DNA of 9,654 nt, taken from NCBI GenBank assembly GCA_021792885.1, contig JAJYTV010000053.1:1-9654 (forward strand), in the 5' to 3' direction. Origin of the DNA: Bacillota bacterium. GTDB lineage: Bacteria > Bacillota > Sulfobacillia > JAJZYS01 > JAJYTV01. Both the position numbers and the translations under genes were made by a program. Positions 1 to 6,478 of this stretch are shown one piece after another. The notes under the pieces are model-generated. The model was not told the origin of the DNA, searched no databases, and worked only from the letters and a program-made list of their open reading frames with translations. How positions within the stretch are numbered: position 1 is the stretch's first letter; each line of letters opens with the position of its first letter.

Positions 1-2
1 CG

Positions 3-2042
3 GTCTCGCTGGACCTGGCCCCGGGCAGCGTGGTGGCGGGGGCGAATACGCCCGTGACCTTGACGGGCAGCGTCATCGGGCCCGACGGCCTTCCCGTGCC
101 GGATGCCCTGGTGGAATTGACGGCGAGCTCGCCGGTCTTCGCCGGCAGCAGCGTGAGCACGAGCGTTTATGCGGGGACGCTGGGGGCGAGCGACGGAGTG
201 TTCGATAGGTCGCTCGCCGTTCCCGCCATACCGGGCCCGGTGCTGATCTCTGCCGCGGTGCCCAGCCTTGGGCTTTCCAGTGCGGCGGTCCTGGCGGTGA
301 CGGCAACGCAGGGGAGCGTCACGGGCTCGGCCGTGGCCTTCACGGCCGGTTCCGGCACGGTCGGCGCCGGCGGGCCGGGTACCGCGACACCGGACTTGAC
401 GATCACCGCCAGCGCTGGAAGCGGCGGGGTCGCGCTGGTCCAGTACAGCGGCGATCCCGCAGGTTCCCTGAACGGGACCCCGGCGCAGGGCGCGGGCAGC
501 TTCTTCGATGCGGCGATCACGGCGCCGCCGGCAGGGGGGTCGCAGTTCCAGAGCGCGACGATTGAGGATTGCGGACTGCCGGGGCCCTCGACCGCGTACT
601 GGTGGGACGCCGGTGTCGGGGCGTGGGCGCCCGTTCAGCCCCAGGTGTCGGAGGTCCAGCGGGGCGGGACGTACTGTCTCTTCCTCGGACCCTTCGCGAC
701 GGCCACCTCGCCATCCCTCACCCAGTTCACCGGCACGCCCTTCGCGGTGGCGACCTCTCTCGTGACGGGCGATACCGTGACCTGGAGCCCGTCCCCCCTC
801 GCGGTCTCGGGGAGTCTCGCGCCGGGACAGAGTGTGGCGGCTGCCGTCTATGCGCGGGACGCCGGCGGCACCCCGCTTCAGGGCGCGACCGTCTACCTTT
901 CCTCCACGCCTGCGGCCGGCGTCGGGTCGGCTGCGGTGGACGGCGTCGACCTGACTTCTACACCGCAGGCGTTCACCACGGGCGCCAAGGGGCAGGTGCA
1001 GGTGACGTACACGTCGCCGGCGTCGCTGCCCAACGGTGGCACCGCTACCCTGACGGCGGCGAGCGCCGCCTCGAACCCCTCCGTGAGCGCGACCGACACG
1101 TATGCGTTCGCCGCGACGTCCGGCAGCGGCACAGGAGGCGTAACCAGCAGTGGCGGAGGGGGCGGCGGGCAAGTGGCCCCGGCGCCGGTCGTCTCCGGCA
1201 TCAACCCGGCGAGCGGCCCGGCGGCCGGCGGAACGACGGTGACGATTACGGGCAGCGGCTTCACCGGTGCCACGGCGGTCGACTTCGGCACGGCGCCTGC
1301 GGCCGACTTCACGGTCGACTCTGACAGCCAGATCACGGCTGTCTCGCCGGCCGGCACGGCGGGAACGACGGTGGATGTGAGCGTGACGACGCCGGAAGGT
1401 ACGAGCGCGACCGGCTCCGCAGACAAGTTCACGTACACGGCTGCCGCGCCGTCGAGCGCGGTTGCGTTCCCGGACGTACCGTCCAGCTACTGGGCCTACG
1501 CGTACATCGAGACGCTGGCAGGCAGGGGGATCGTGAACGGCTTCCCCGACGGGACCTTCCGCCCGAACGTCCCCGTGACCCGGGCGCAGTTCGTGAAGAT
1601 GCTCGTGCTGACGCTGGGGCTGAATCCGGGCTCGGGTCACACCTCCTTCACGGACGTGGCGTCCTCGGCCTGGTTTGCGCCCTACGTCGCGGCGGCCGTG
1701 CAGGCGGGGATCGTCAAGGGCACCTCGCCCACGACCTTCAGCCCGGACGAGGCGATCACGCGGGAGCAGATGGCGGTCATGGTGGCGCGGGCGCTGAAGC
1801 TGACGAAGCCTGTGGCGCTGCACTTCCGCGACGACGCGAAGATCGACGCGTGGGCGCTGCCGGGCGTGGAAGAGGCTGTGGCGGCCGGGTACATCGATGG
1901 CTTCCCGAACGACACCTTCCAGCCGCTCGGCACGACGACGCGGGCGCAGGCGGCCAAGGTGCTGGCCATGGTGCTGAACGGGCAGGCATCATCCACCGCG
2001 AGTGGGAGTGCGTCGGGCTCCGGCGGTACGTCCGGCCGCTGA
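3..2042 (+). CDS. S-layer-homology (SLH) surface protein with Ig-like and IPT/TIG domains, 5'-truncated
   Basis: This is the C-terminal part of a large exported protein, probably held on the cell wall by its SLH repeats. The frame is open back to base 3 and the GTG at 30 has no ribosome binding site, so the true start and the signal peptide lie upstream of the window. Counting from the codon at base 30, residues 1-95 look like an Ig/carboxypeptidase-regulatory type module. Residues 135-240 hold a module with a YWW motif, two cysteines (C181, C216) and a TSPSLTQFTGTPF end. Residues 250-360 resemble a Big_1-type Ig domain, followed by a Gly-rich linker (364-384). Residues 386-471 form an IPT/TIG domain (INPASGPAAGGTTVTITG). 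Three SLH repeats follow (about 477-530, 537-591 and 596-650) with VTRAQ, ITREQ and TTRAQ in place of the usual TRAE motif, then a Ser/Gly-rich tail. SLH domains bind secondary cell-wall polymer in Gram-positive-type envelopes. No enzyme domain is visible; a structural or adhesive role is inferred. Confidence 0.88.
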   Translation, partial: VSLDLAPGSVVAGANTPVTLTGSVIGPDGLPVPDALVELTASSPVFAGSSVSTSVYAGTLGASDGVFDRSLAVPAIPGPVLISAAVPSLGLSSAAVLAVTATQGSVTGSAVAFTAGSGTVGAGGPGTATPDLTITASAGSGGVALVQYSGDPAGSLNGTPAQGAGSFFDAAITAPPAGGSQFQSATIEDCGLPGPSTAYWWDAGVGAWAPVQPQVSEVQRGGTYCLFLGPFATATSPSLTQFTGTPFAVATSLVTGDTVTWSPSPLAVSGSLAPGQSVAAAVYARDAGGTPLQGATVYLSSTPAAGVGSAAVDGVDLTSTPQAFTTGAKGQVQVTYTSPASLPNGGTATLTAASAASNPSVSATDTYAFAATSGSGTGGVTSSGGGGGGQVAPAPVVSGINPASGPAAGGTTVTITGSGFTGATAVDFGTAPAADFTVDSDSQITAVSPAGTAGTTVDVSVTTPEGTSATGSADKFTYTAAAPSSAVAFPDVPSSYWAYAYIETLAGRGIVNGFPDGTFRPNVPVTRAQFVKMLVLTLGLNPGSGHTSFTDVASSAWFAPYVAAAVQAGIVKGTSPTTFSPDEAITREQMAVMVARALKLTKPVALHFRDDAKIDAWALPGVEEAVAAGYIDGFPNDTFQPLGTTTRAQAAKVLAMVLNGQASSTASGSASGSGGTSGR

Positions 2043-2055
2043 GCTCAGAAATCTG

Positions 2056-2526
2056 CTAAGCATCGATGCGTCCGCCGGAATAACGAAGCCGATATACGAC
2101 ACCCTCCTGACCGGAGATCTCTTCCGCACCTCGAAACATTTCAAGATCTCCGGTTGAACCGCTGGAGTACGCGTAAGGGGCCCTGCAGTAATTGACTGGA
2201 CCTCGAAACGGACGATCCGCCGGCACAAGTCGCAGCGCTTCGCGCAGGAAAGCGTAGATCGACCGCACTTCCTCTGCGGTGGCAGGCAGCCGCTCGATGC
2301 CGCCGCCGTACGCCATTGACCAGATTGGCCTCTCGGCGATATAGACCGTCTCTTGTCCGACAAAGCGTCGCATGCCGAAGTAGATGTCCCGGTAGGTGAA
2401 CTCAGCACGACGGTACTCCAACTGTTTCGAGCCGGGCAGCATGGGCTCGACGGAAGCATCGTCGCCCTTGGCTGCGTATGTGCTACGTTTAGCCTCCAAC
2501 AGGAAGTCCACGAAGTCTGGAACCAT
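2056..2526 (-). CDS. DUF5680 domain protein
   Basis: A 156-residue protein that is almost entirely a DUF5680 domain. The recognisable pattern is FLLEAKRSTYA (8-18), YRDIYFG (45-51), FVGQETVY (55-62), PIWSMAYGG (67-75), RPFRGPVNY (105-113), an acidic TGDLEMF stretch (125-131) and VYRLRYSGG (144-152). The family's biochemical function is unknown; the domain occurs alone or behind a helix-turn-helix, and no helix-turn-helix is present here. The ATG at 2526 is chosen because GGGAGG lies 8 bases upstream (2540-2535) and the domain begins right after it; the upstream ATG at 2658 would add 44 residues unlike the family. It converges with the SLH gene, with only 13 bases between the stops and no terminator seen. 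Base composition is lower in G+C than the flanks, hinting at separate acquisition. No membrane segment or signal peptide is visible, so it is probably cytosolic. Confidence 0.82.
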   Translation of the reverse strand: MVPDFVDFLLEAKRSTYAAKGDDASVEPMLPGSKQLEYRRAEFTYRDIYFGMRRFVGQETVYIAERPIWSMAYGGGIERLPATAEEVRSIYAFLREALRLVPADRPFRGPVNYCRAPYAYSSGSTGDLEMFRGAEEISGQEGVVYRLRYSGGRIDA

Positions 2527-2579
2527 CGTGTTCGCCTCCCAATGCACCATGCGTAGTTGCCGCGGAGACTGCTTTCCCA

Positions 2580-2608
2580 ACCATAGAACATGACCCGAAC
2601 AGTGGCAA
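2580..2608 (-). promoter_or_regulatory. Probable sigma-70-type promoter of the DUF5680 gene
   Basis: On the minus strand TTGCCA (2608-2603, 5 of 6 to the -35 consensus) is followed after exactly 17 bases by TATGGT (2585-2580, 4 of 6 to the -10 consensus). Transcription would start near 2573, about 47 bases before the ATG at 2526. It overlaps the first codons of the broken plus-strand frame that begins at 2590. Confidence 0.5.
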
Positions 2609-2867
2609 TTTCCCTGCCTAAGCCCCGCGTATCCGTGGAGGAACTCATCGGCGCCCATATCGAGCTGCTGCGCCGCGGCGCAGTGCCAGTGGGACCTTGC
2701 CGGTCCTTGAGGAACATATCGCGGGTACGGAAGCCCGCCATGCCGCCTGCCTGGCGCTGACCGCGGAGGAACGGCTGTTCCCGCTGTTAGAGATCAGGCC
2801 AACCAGCACCGCACCCATACGCCAGAACGCCATCGAGGCACTCCGCCTTGACGACTCCACCGGGTGA
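2590..2867 (+). pseudogene. Small frame-broken coding remnant, unidentified
   Basis: Two plus-strand frames look coding but are joined by a frame change. The first runs from ATG 2590 and reads MTRTVAISLPKPRVSVEELI, then IGAHIELLRRGAVPVG, and loses sense near 2695 (stop 2758-2760). The second, open from 2622, becomes protein-like at about 2697-2703, reading PVLEEHIAGTEARHAACLAL, then TAEERLFPLLEI, and stops at 2865-2867. Adding one base near 2697-2700 would join them into one acidic protein of about 92 residues. Both halves have codons rich in G or C at the third position, as expected for coding DNA here. No ribosome binding site precedes 2590 and a stop lies two codons upstream, so the start is unsure. 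I do not recognise the family. It could be a decayed gene, a sequencing error, or chance; there is no clear sign of programmed frameshifting. Confidence 0.4.
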
Positions 2868-2868
2868 A

Positions 2869-2883
2869 CGCACGGACGGTGCG
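2869..2883 (-). terminator. Weak hairpin downstream of the ABC operon
   Basis: CGCAC and GTGCG arms flank a 5-base loop, about 25 bases after the stop of the second ABC gene. There is no T-tract on the minus strand after it, so as a Rho-independent terminator it is poor; it is listed because it is the only compact hairpin found at the operon end. Confidence 0.2.
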
Positions 2884-2906
2884 ATCGGTGACGAGCCTTG
2901 GCGGAG

Positions 2907-4622
2907 TCAGCGGACGCGAAGGCCGCGGGCCGTGAGTTCGTCGAAGGACCCGATCGCGGCGATGCTGCCGTCGACGAGCCAGAGTAGCTGATCCGCCTGC
3001 TGCAGGAGGAGGGTGCTGCTCGTCGCGATGAGGCAGGTCTGGCCGGAGCGCGAGAGCGCGGTCAACAGCCTGCGCTCGGTCTCTGGGTCGAGGGCGCTCG
3101 TCGGGTCGTCGAGCACGAGGAGGTCCGGCTGCCGCAGGAGGGCGCGCGCGATCGCGACGCGCTGCGCCTGCCCGCCCGAGAGTCGCACCCCGCGAGCCCC
3201 GATCTCCGTCGCGAAAGCCTCGGGCAGGGAATCCAGGTCTTCGAGCAGTGCGGCGGCCTGAACCGCCCTGCGCAGATCCGCAGGACTTGCGGGCTTTCCC
3301 AATGCGATGTTCTCCGCGATCGTGCCGGAGAGCAGCGACGGGACCTGCGGCACGTAGGCGACGCGAGGCGGGGTCATGGCGTCGCTGGGCTCCGTGAGCA
3401 GGCGCCCGTTCCACAGGACCTCGCCCCCCGCCTGCGGCAAGAGCCCGAGCAGCGCGCGCAGGAGCGTCGTCTTGCCGGCGCCCAAGCGGCCGGTTACGAC
3501 CGTGATGGTGCCCCGGCGCAGCGTGAAGGATGCCCCGCGGATCCCCTCCCCACCAGGGTGCAGGCAGCTCAGGTCGCGCACGGCGAGATCCTGCAGCGGC
3601 CCGAGCGCCTCTCCGGCGGCCGCCAAGGGCACTGCGGGTTCGCGCATCAGGACCTCGGGCTCCCCGCGCGCCAGGCGCAGCAGGCGGGCGAAGCTCACGG
3701 CAGACTGCTGGTACGAACTGATCAGGTAGCCGACGAAGCCCATGAAGTCCGCGACCTGCATGAGGTAGGTGGCGAAGAGCGCGAAGTCGCCGACCGTGAA
3801 GCTGCCGCTGCGCATCGCGGACGCCGCGAAGAGCAGGACGAGCCCTGCACCGAGCTGCATGGCGTAGAGGAAGACGGCGTCGAAGAGGGCGCCGAGCGCC
3901 TTGTCCCGCACCATGGCGCGTCGCCGCGCGTCGCCAAGTCCCGCGAGGTGCTGTAGCACGCGCTGCTCGGCGCCGGCGGCCTGGATCGCCTCGACGGAGT
4001 GGAACACCTCGCCGATCGCAGCCGTGACGTCCGCCGTCGCCTGGCGGCTCTGCGCCCTGACGCCCACGAGCCGGCTGCGCGCAAGGTTGCCGAGCGCGAG
4101 GAGCAGGCTGATCGGCAGGAAGACGAGCAGGGTCAGCCGGGCGTTCACCTGGAAGAGGATGAGCAGGCCTCCCCCTGCGAAGACGAGGCCGGCGACGGCG
4201 TCGTAGGGCCAGTCCGCCGCGAGGGCACCGGCCTCCGCGTCGTCGCGTAGCGTCGAGATCGCCTCGCCCACCGGGACGTCGATGGCCTGCGCCCCGGGCA
4301 GGCGCAGGATGCGCGCGATCACCCGCGTCTGCAGCTGCGCGCGCATGCGAAAGCGCAATCTCACGCCGCTTTTGGCGGCGACGCCCATCACGCCTGCCCT
4401 CGCCGCGCCGCTCGCGACGAACAGTGCGAGGATGGCGGCGACGCCAAGGCCGAACGGTGCCTTGCCGCCCAAGGCGTCGAAGAACCACTGGGCGAGCACG
4501 CCGGGGACGAGCGGCCAGCTGTTCCACACAATCCAGGCGAGCGCGGTCGTGGCGTACGCGAGCGGCTGTGCGCGCACGAGAGCCCGGACGAAGGGCGCCT
4601 GCGACGGGGCAGATGTTCGCAT
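2907..4622 (-). CDS. ABC exporter half-transporter (permease-ATPase fusion), subunit with degenerate catalytic residues
   Basis: A 571-residue ABC type-I exporter subunit: about six membrane helices in residues 1-310, then a nucleotide-binding domain (about 340-571). Seen in the domain: Walker A GRLGAGKTT (378-386), Q-loop Q426, intact signature LSGGQ (481-485), and Walker B LLVLDD (501-506). Aspartate D506 sits where the catalytic glutamate is usual, and LIATSS has S535 where the H-loop histidine is expected. Its start overlaps the stop of the upstream subunit gene (TGATG), with GAGGTG 8 bases before the ATG, so the two are translationally coupled. By analogy with heterodimeric exporters (BmrCD, LmrCD, TM287/288), this subunit gives its good signature to the working site and its poor Walker B to the degenerate site. 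The substrate cannot be told; drug, peptide or lipid export is typical of such pairs. It could be loosely labelled CydC-like, but nothing specific to CydDC is seen. Confidence 0.9.
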   Translation of the reverse strand: MRTSAPSQAPFVRALVRAQPLAYATTALAWIVWNSWPLVPGVLAQWFFDALGGKAPFGLGVAAILALFVASGAARAGVMGVAAKSGVRLRFRMRAQLQTRVIARILRLPGAQAIDVPVGEAISTLRDDAEAGALAADWPYDAVAGLVFAGGGLLILFQVNARLTLLVFLPISLLLALGNLARSRLVGVRAQSRQATADVTAAIGEVFHSVEAIQAAGAEQRVLQHLAGLGDARRRAMVRDKALGALFDAVFLYAMQLGAGLVLLFAASAMRSGSFTVGDFALFATYLMQVADFMGFVGYLISSYQQSAVSFARLLRLARGEPEVLMREPAVPLAAAGEALGPLQDLAVRDLSCLHPGGEGIRGASFTLRRGTITVVTGRLGAGKTTLLRALLGLLPQAGGEVLWNGRLLTEPSDAMTPPRVAYVPQVPSLLSGTIAENIALGKPASPADLRRAVQAAALLEDLDSLPEAFATEIGARGVRLSGGQAQRVAIARALLRQPDLLVLDDPTSALDPETERRLLTALSRSGQTCLIATSSTLLLQQADQLLWLVDGSIAAIGSFDELTARGLRVR

Positions 4623-6385
4623 CAGTCGAGCACCTCGAGGAAGCCCGATGCACGCAGGCGGGCGTAGCGCGACCCTTCGGCGCGCTCAAGCGCCTTGCGC
4701 GCGCCGTGCTCGGCGACCCGCCCGCAGTCCAGCACAAGGATGTCATCCATGCTCTCGAGGGTCTGCACGCGGTGGGCGATGACGATCGCCGTCCGCCCGG
4801 CGAGCAGCAACTCGAGGGCGTGCTCGAGCAACTGCTCCGTCTCCGGATCGAGGCGGCTCGTGACCTCGTCCAGGACCACGACCCCGGGCTCTTTCTGGAA
4901 CGCGCGCAAGAGGGCGATCAGCTGCGCCTCGCCCGCCGACAGCGAGGCGCCGGAGATCTGGGTCTCAAGGCCCTGGGGCTGGCGGGCGAGCCACGGCCCG
5001 AGGCCGAGCGCCTGCAGCTGCTCCCTGAGGGACGCGTCCCGCGCCGCCGGGTCGAAGAGGGTGATGTTGTCCTTGAGGCTTGCGCGGAAGATCTGCACCT
5101 CCTGCGTCACGTAGGCGACGCGCTCGCGCAGGTCCGAAATCCGCAGCCGCCGCACGTCCTGCCCGCCCACGAGAACCCGGCCCTCCTGCGCGTCCAGCAG
5201 GCGCATGAGGAGGCGCGCCAGCGTGGACTTGCCCGCGCCTGAGCGGCCGAGGACGCCGAGGCGGCGGCCGGCCGCTAGTCGAAAGGAGATGTCCGAAAGC
5301 GCTGGGAGCTGCCCGGCGTTCGACGGGTCGCGCCCAGGGTACGCGAAGCGTACGCCGTCGAACGCGACATCGAGGGGACCCCCAGGAAGCAGGCCCTCAC
5401 CGTCGCGCAGCGCTGGCCGCTCGGACAAAAGCGCCTGGATGCGCAAGATCCCCGCATCGGCGCCCTGCAGCTCCGCAAGCCGCTCGCGCAGGGTGCCGAG
5501 CGGCCGTGCGACCAGTGCGGCGTAGGCCACGATCGTGTAGACGCTCCCGAGCGGCAGCGCACGCGCGAGGTAGAGCTGGGCGCCGAAGCCGTACGCGATG
5601 CCGTCGGCGACGCCGAAGGCGCAGAGCGCTGCGATCCAGACGCCGTAGCCGGCGACCTCGGCGCGCACATAGGTCGGAAGCCAAGTGAGGAGGCCCGCAC
5701 GCAGCCGCGAGAGGGCGTACGCGCCGCCCCCGTTTGCGCGCAGGTCTTCCGTGGCTTCCAAGACCTCGCCTGCGAGCCCGTAGAAGTCCGCGCCCCGGCT
5801 GCGGCTTCTCTGCTGCAGCGGCACGGCACGCCGGCGTACGAACTCGAGCAGGGCCGCGGTCAGGGCGACGAAGCCGCCGAAGGAGAGCGCGAGCAGGCCG
5901 TCGAGGCGCCAGAGGGCGGCCACCAGCCCGAGGAGCAGGAGGGCGCTGCCGAGAAGGTCTGCGGCTACCGCGGAGAGCAGGCTCGCGAGTGAGGAGACGT
6001 CGCCGTCCACGCGCTCGATCAGCTCACCGGGCAGATGGCGCGCGTGGAAGGCCCGGTCGAGCGACAGGAGATGGCGGGCGAGGTCGAGGCGCAGGGCATT
6101 CGTCGCTTGCCAGGCGACGCGCTCGCCGATTACCGTGGCGCCGAGCGCGGCCGCCTGGGCGAAGAGCGCTGTGAGCAGGAAGAGCGCCGCAAGGCGTCCG
6201 AGCGCCGCGAGCGGTACCTTGGCGATTGCGGCGTCGATGAAGGCGCCAGCGATCGCCGGCGCAGCCAGCGCAAGCCCCGTCGACAGCAGGAGGCATGCCC
6301 CGAGCGCCAGCGCGGCAGGGGCGTGAGGTCGCAGGTAGCGCGACAGGAGATCGCGGTAGGACGCGATCGGAACAGCGTTGCGCAA
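4622..6385 (-). CDS. ABC exporter half-transporter (permease-ATPase fusion), subunit with catalytic Glu and His
   Basis: A 587-residue ABC exporter subunit, first gene of the pair. Residues 20-300 hold about six hydrophobic helices; residues 337-587 form the nucleotide-binding domain. Motifs: Walker A GRSGAGKST (380-388), Q-loop Q428, altered signature LSAGE (482-486, LSGGQ expected), Walker B VVVLDE with catalytic E507, and H-loop H538 in VIAHR. This is the mirror of the partner: good Walker B and H-loop but a poor signature. The start is taken as TTG 6385 because GGGGAGG (6399-6393) lies 7 bases before it; the ATG at 6442 has no such site and would place the Shine-Dalgarno inside the gene, adding 19 polar residues. 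Together the two subunits should form a membrane heterodimer that exports a substrate using ATP. The divergent WYL regulator, about 90 bases away, is the likely controller. Confidence 0.92.
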   Translation of the reverse strand: MRNAVPIASYRDLLSRYLRPHAPAALALGACLLLSTGLALAAPAIAGAFIDAAIAKVPLAALGRLAALFLLTALFAQAAALGATVIGERVAWQATNALRLDLARHLLSLDRAFHARHLPGELIERVDGDVSSLASLLSAVAADLLGSALLLLGLVAALWRLDGLLALSFGGFVALTAALLEFVRRRAVPLQQRSRSRGADFYGLAGEVLEATEDLRANGGGAYALSRLRAGLLTWLPTYVRAEVAGYGVWIAALCAFGVADGIAYGFGAQLYLARALPLGSVYTIVAYAALVARPLGTLRERLAELQGADAGILRIQALLSERPALRDGEGLLPGGPLDVAFDGVRFAYPGRDPSNAGQLPALSDISFRLAAGRRLGVLGRSGAGKSTLARLLMRLLDAQEGRVLVGGQDVRRLRISDLRERVAYVTQEVQIFRASLKDNITLFDPAARDASLREQLQALGLGPWLARQPQGLETQISGASLSAGEAQLIALLRAFQKEPGVVVLDEVTSRLDPETEQLLEHALELLLAGRTAIVIAHRVQTLESMDDILVLDCGRVAEHGARKALERAEGSRYARLRASGFLEVLD

Positions 6386-6392
6386 GGACTTT

Positions 6393-6399
6393 CCTCCCC
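6393..6399 (-). promoter_or_regulatory. Ribosome binding site that sets the TTG start of the first ABC gene
   Basis: The minus strand carries GGGGAGG followed by AAAGTCC and then TTG at 6385. It is the only strong Shine-Dalgarno in this 93-base gap facing the exporter genes, and so decides in favour of the TTG over the in-frame ATG at 6442. Confidence 0.75.
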
Positions 6400-6406
6400 G
6401 CGGATG

Positions 6407-6434
6407 TTCGCACGGGACGACCGTACCATATGAT
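6407..6434 (+). promoter_or_regulatory. Possible promoter of the WYL regulator gene
   Basis: TTCGCA (6407-6412, 4 of 6 to -35) and TATGAT (6429-6434, 5 of 6 to -10) are 16 bases apart and would start transcription near 6441, about 38 bases before the GTG. The -35 match is modest. The promoter for the divergent ABC operon must lie in the same 93-base gap but no convincing minus-strand pair was found. Confidence 0.35.
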
Positions 6435-6437
6435 GAT

Positions 6438-6450
6438 GACAAGAACTGTC
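6438..6450. promoter_or_regulatory. Inverted repeat GACA-N5-TGTC between divergent genes (possible operator)
   Basis: GACA and TGTC arms separated by 5 bases sit at the predicted start of regulator transcription, in the gap shared with the ABC operon. A site here could let the dimeric WYL regulator control itself and the exporter. The arms are only 4 bases long, so chance is possible. Confidence 0.3.
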
Positions 6451-6478
6451 CCTAATTAAGCGAAGAGGAGGCTCGATC

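Noticed and set aside
30..2042. GTG at 30 as the true start of the SLH protein
   Set aside because: No ribosome binding site or signal peptide follows; the frame is open to the window edge and codes for sensible Ig-like sequence before it, so the gene is 5'-truncated.
2527..2658. N-terminal extension of the DUF5680 protein from ATG 2658
   Set aside because: The extra 44 residues do not look like the family, and the strong GGGAGG plus promoter point to the ATG at 2526.
1989..2741. Long minus-strand frame overlapping the SLH end and the DUF5680 gene
   Set aside because: It overlaps a gene with recognisable domain motifs in another frame, has no domain pattern of its own and lacks a ribosome binding site.
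2841..2906. CTCCGCC/GGCGGAG inverted pair at the end of the ABC operon as a terminator
   Set aside because: The arms are 52 bases apart, no T-tract is present, and the right arm ends at the base before the exporter stop codon (2907-2909); chance repeat is more likely.
2794..4746. 650-codon minus-strand frame over the second ABC gene
   Set aside because: Arg/Ala/Gly-rich low-complexity translation typical of an off-frame in G+C-rich DNA; the ABC motifs are in the other frame.
2907..6385. CydDC identity for the ABC pair
   Set aside because: Two fused permease-ATPase genes superficially fit, but there is no cydAB nearby and the LSAGE/E with LSGGQ/D pattern suits drug- or peptide-type heterodimeric exporters equally well.
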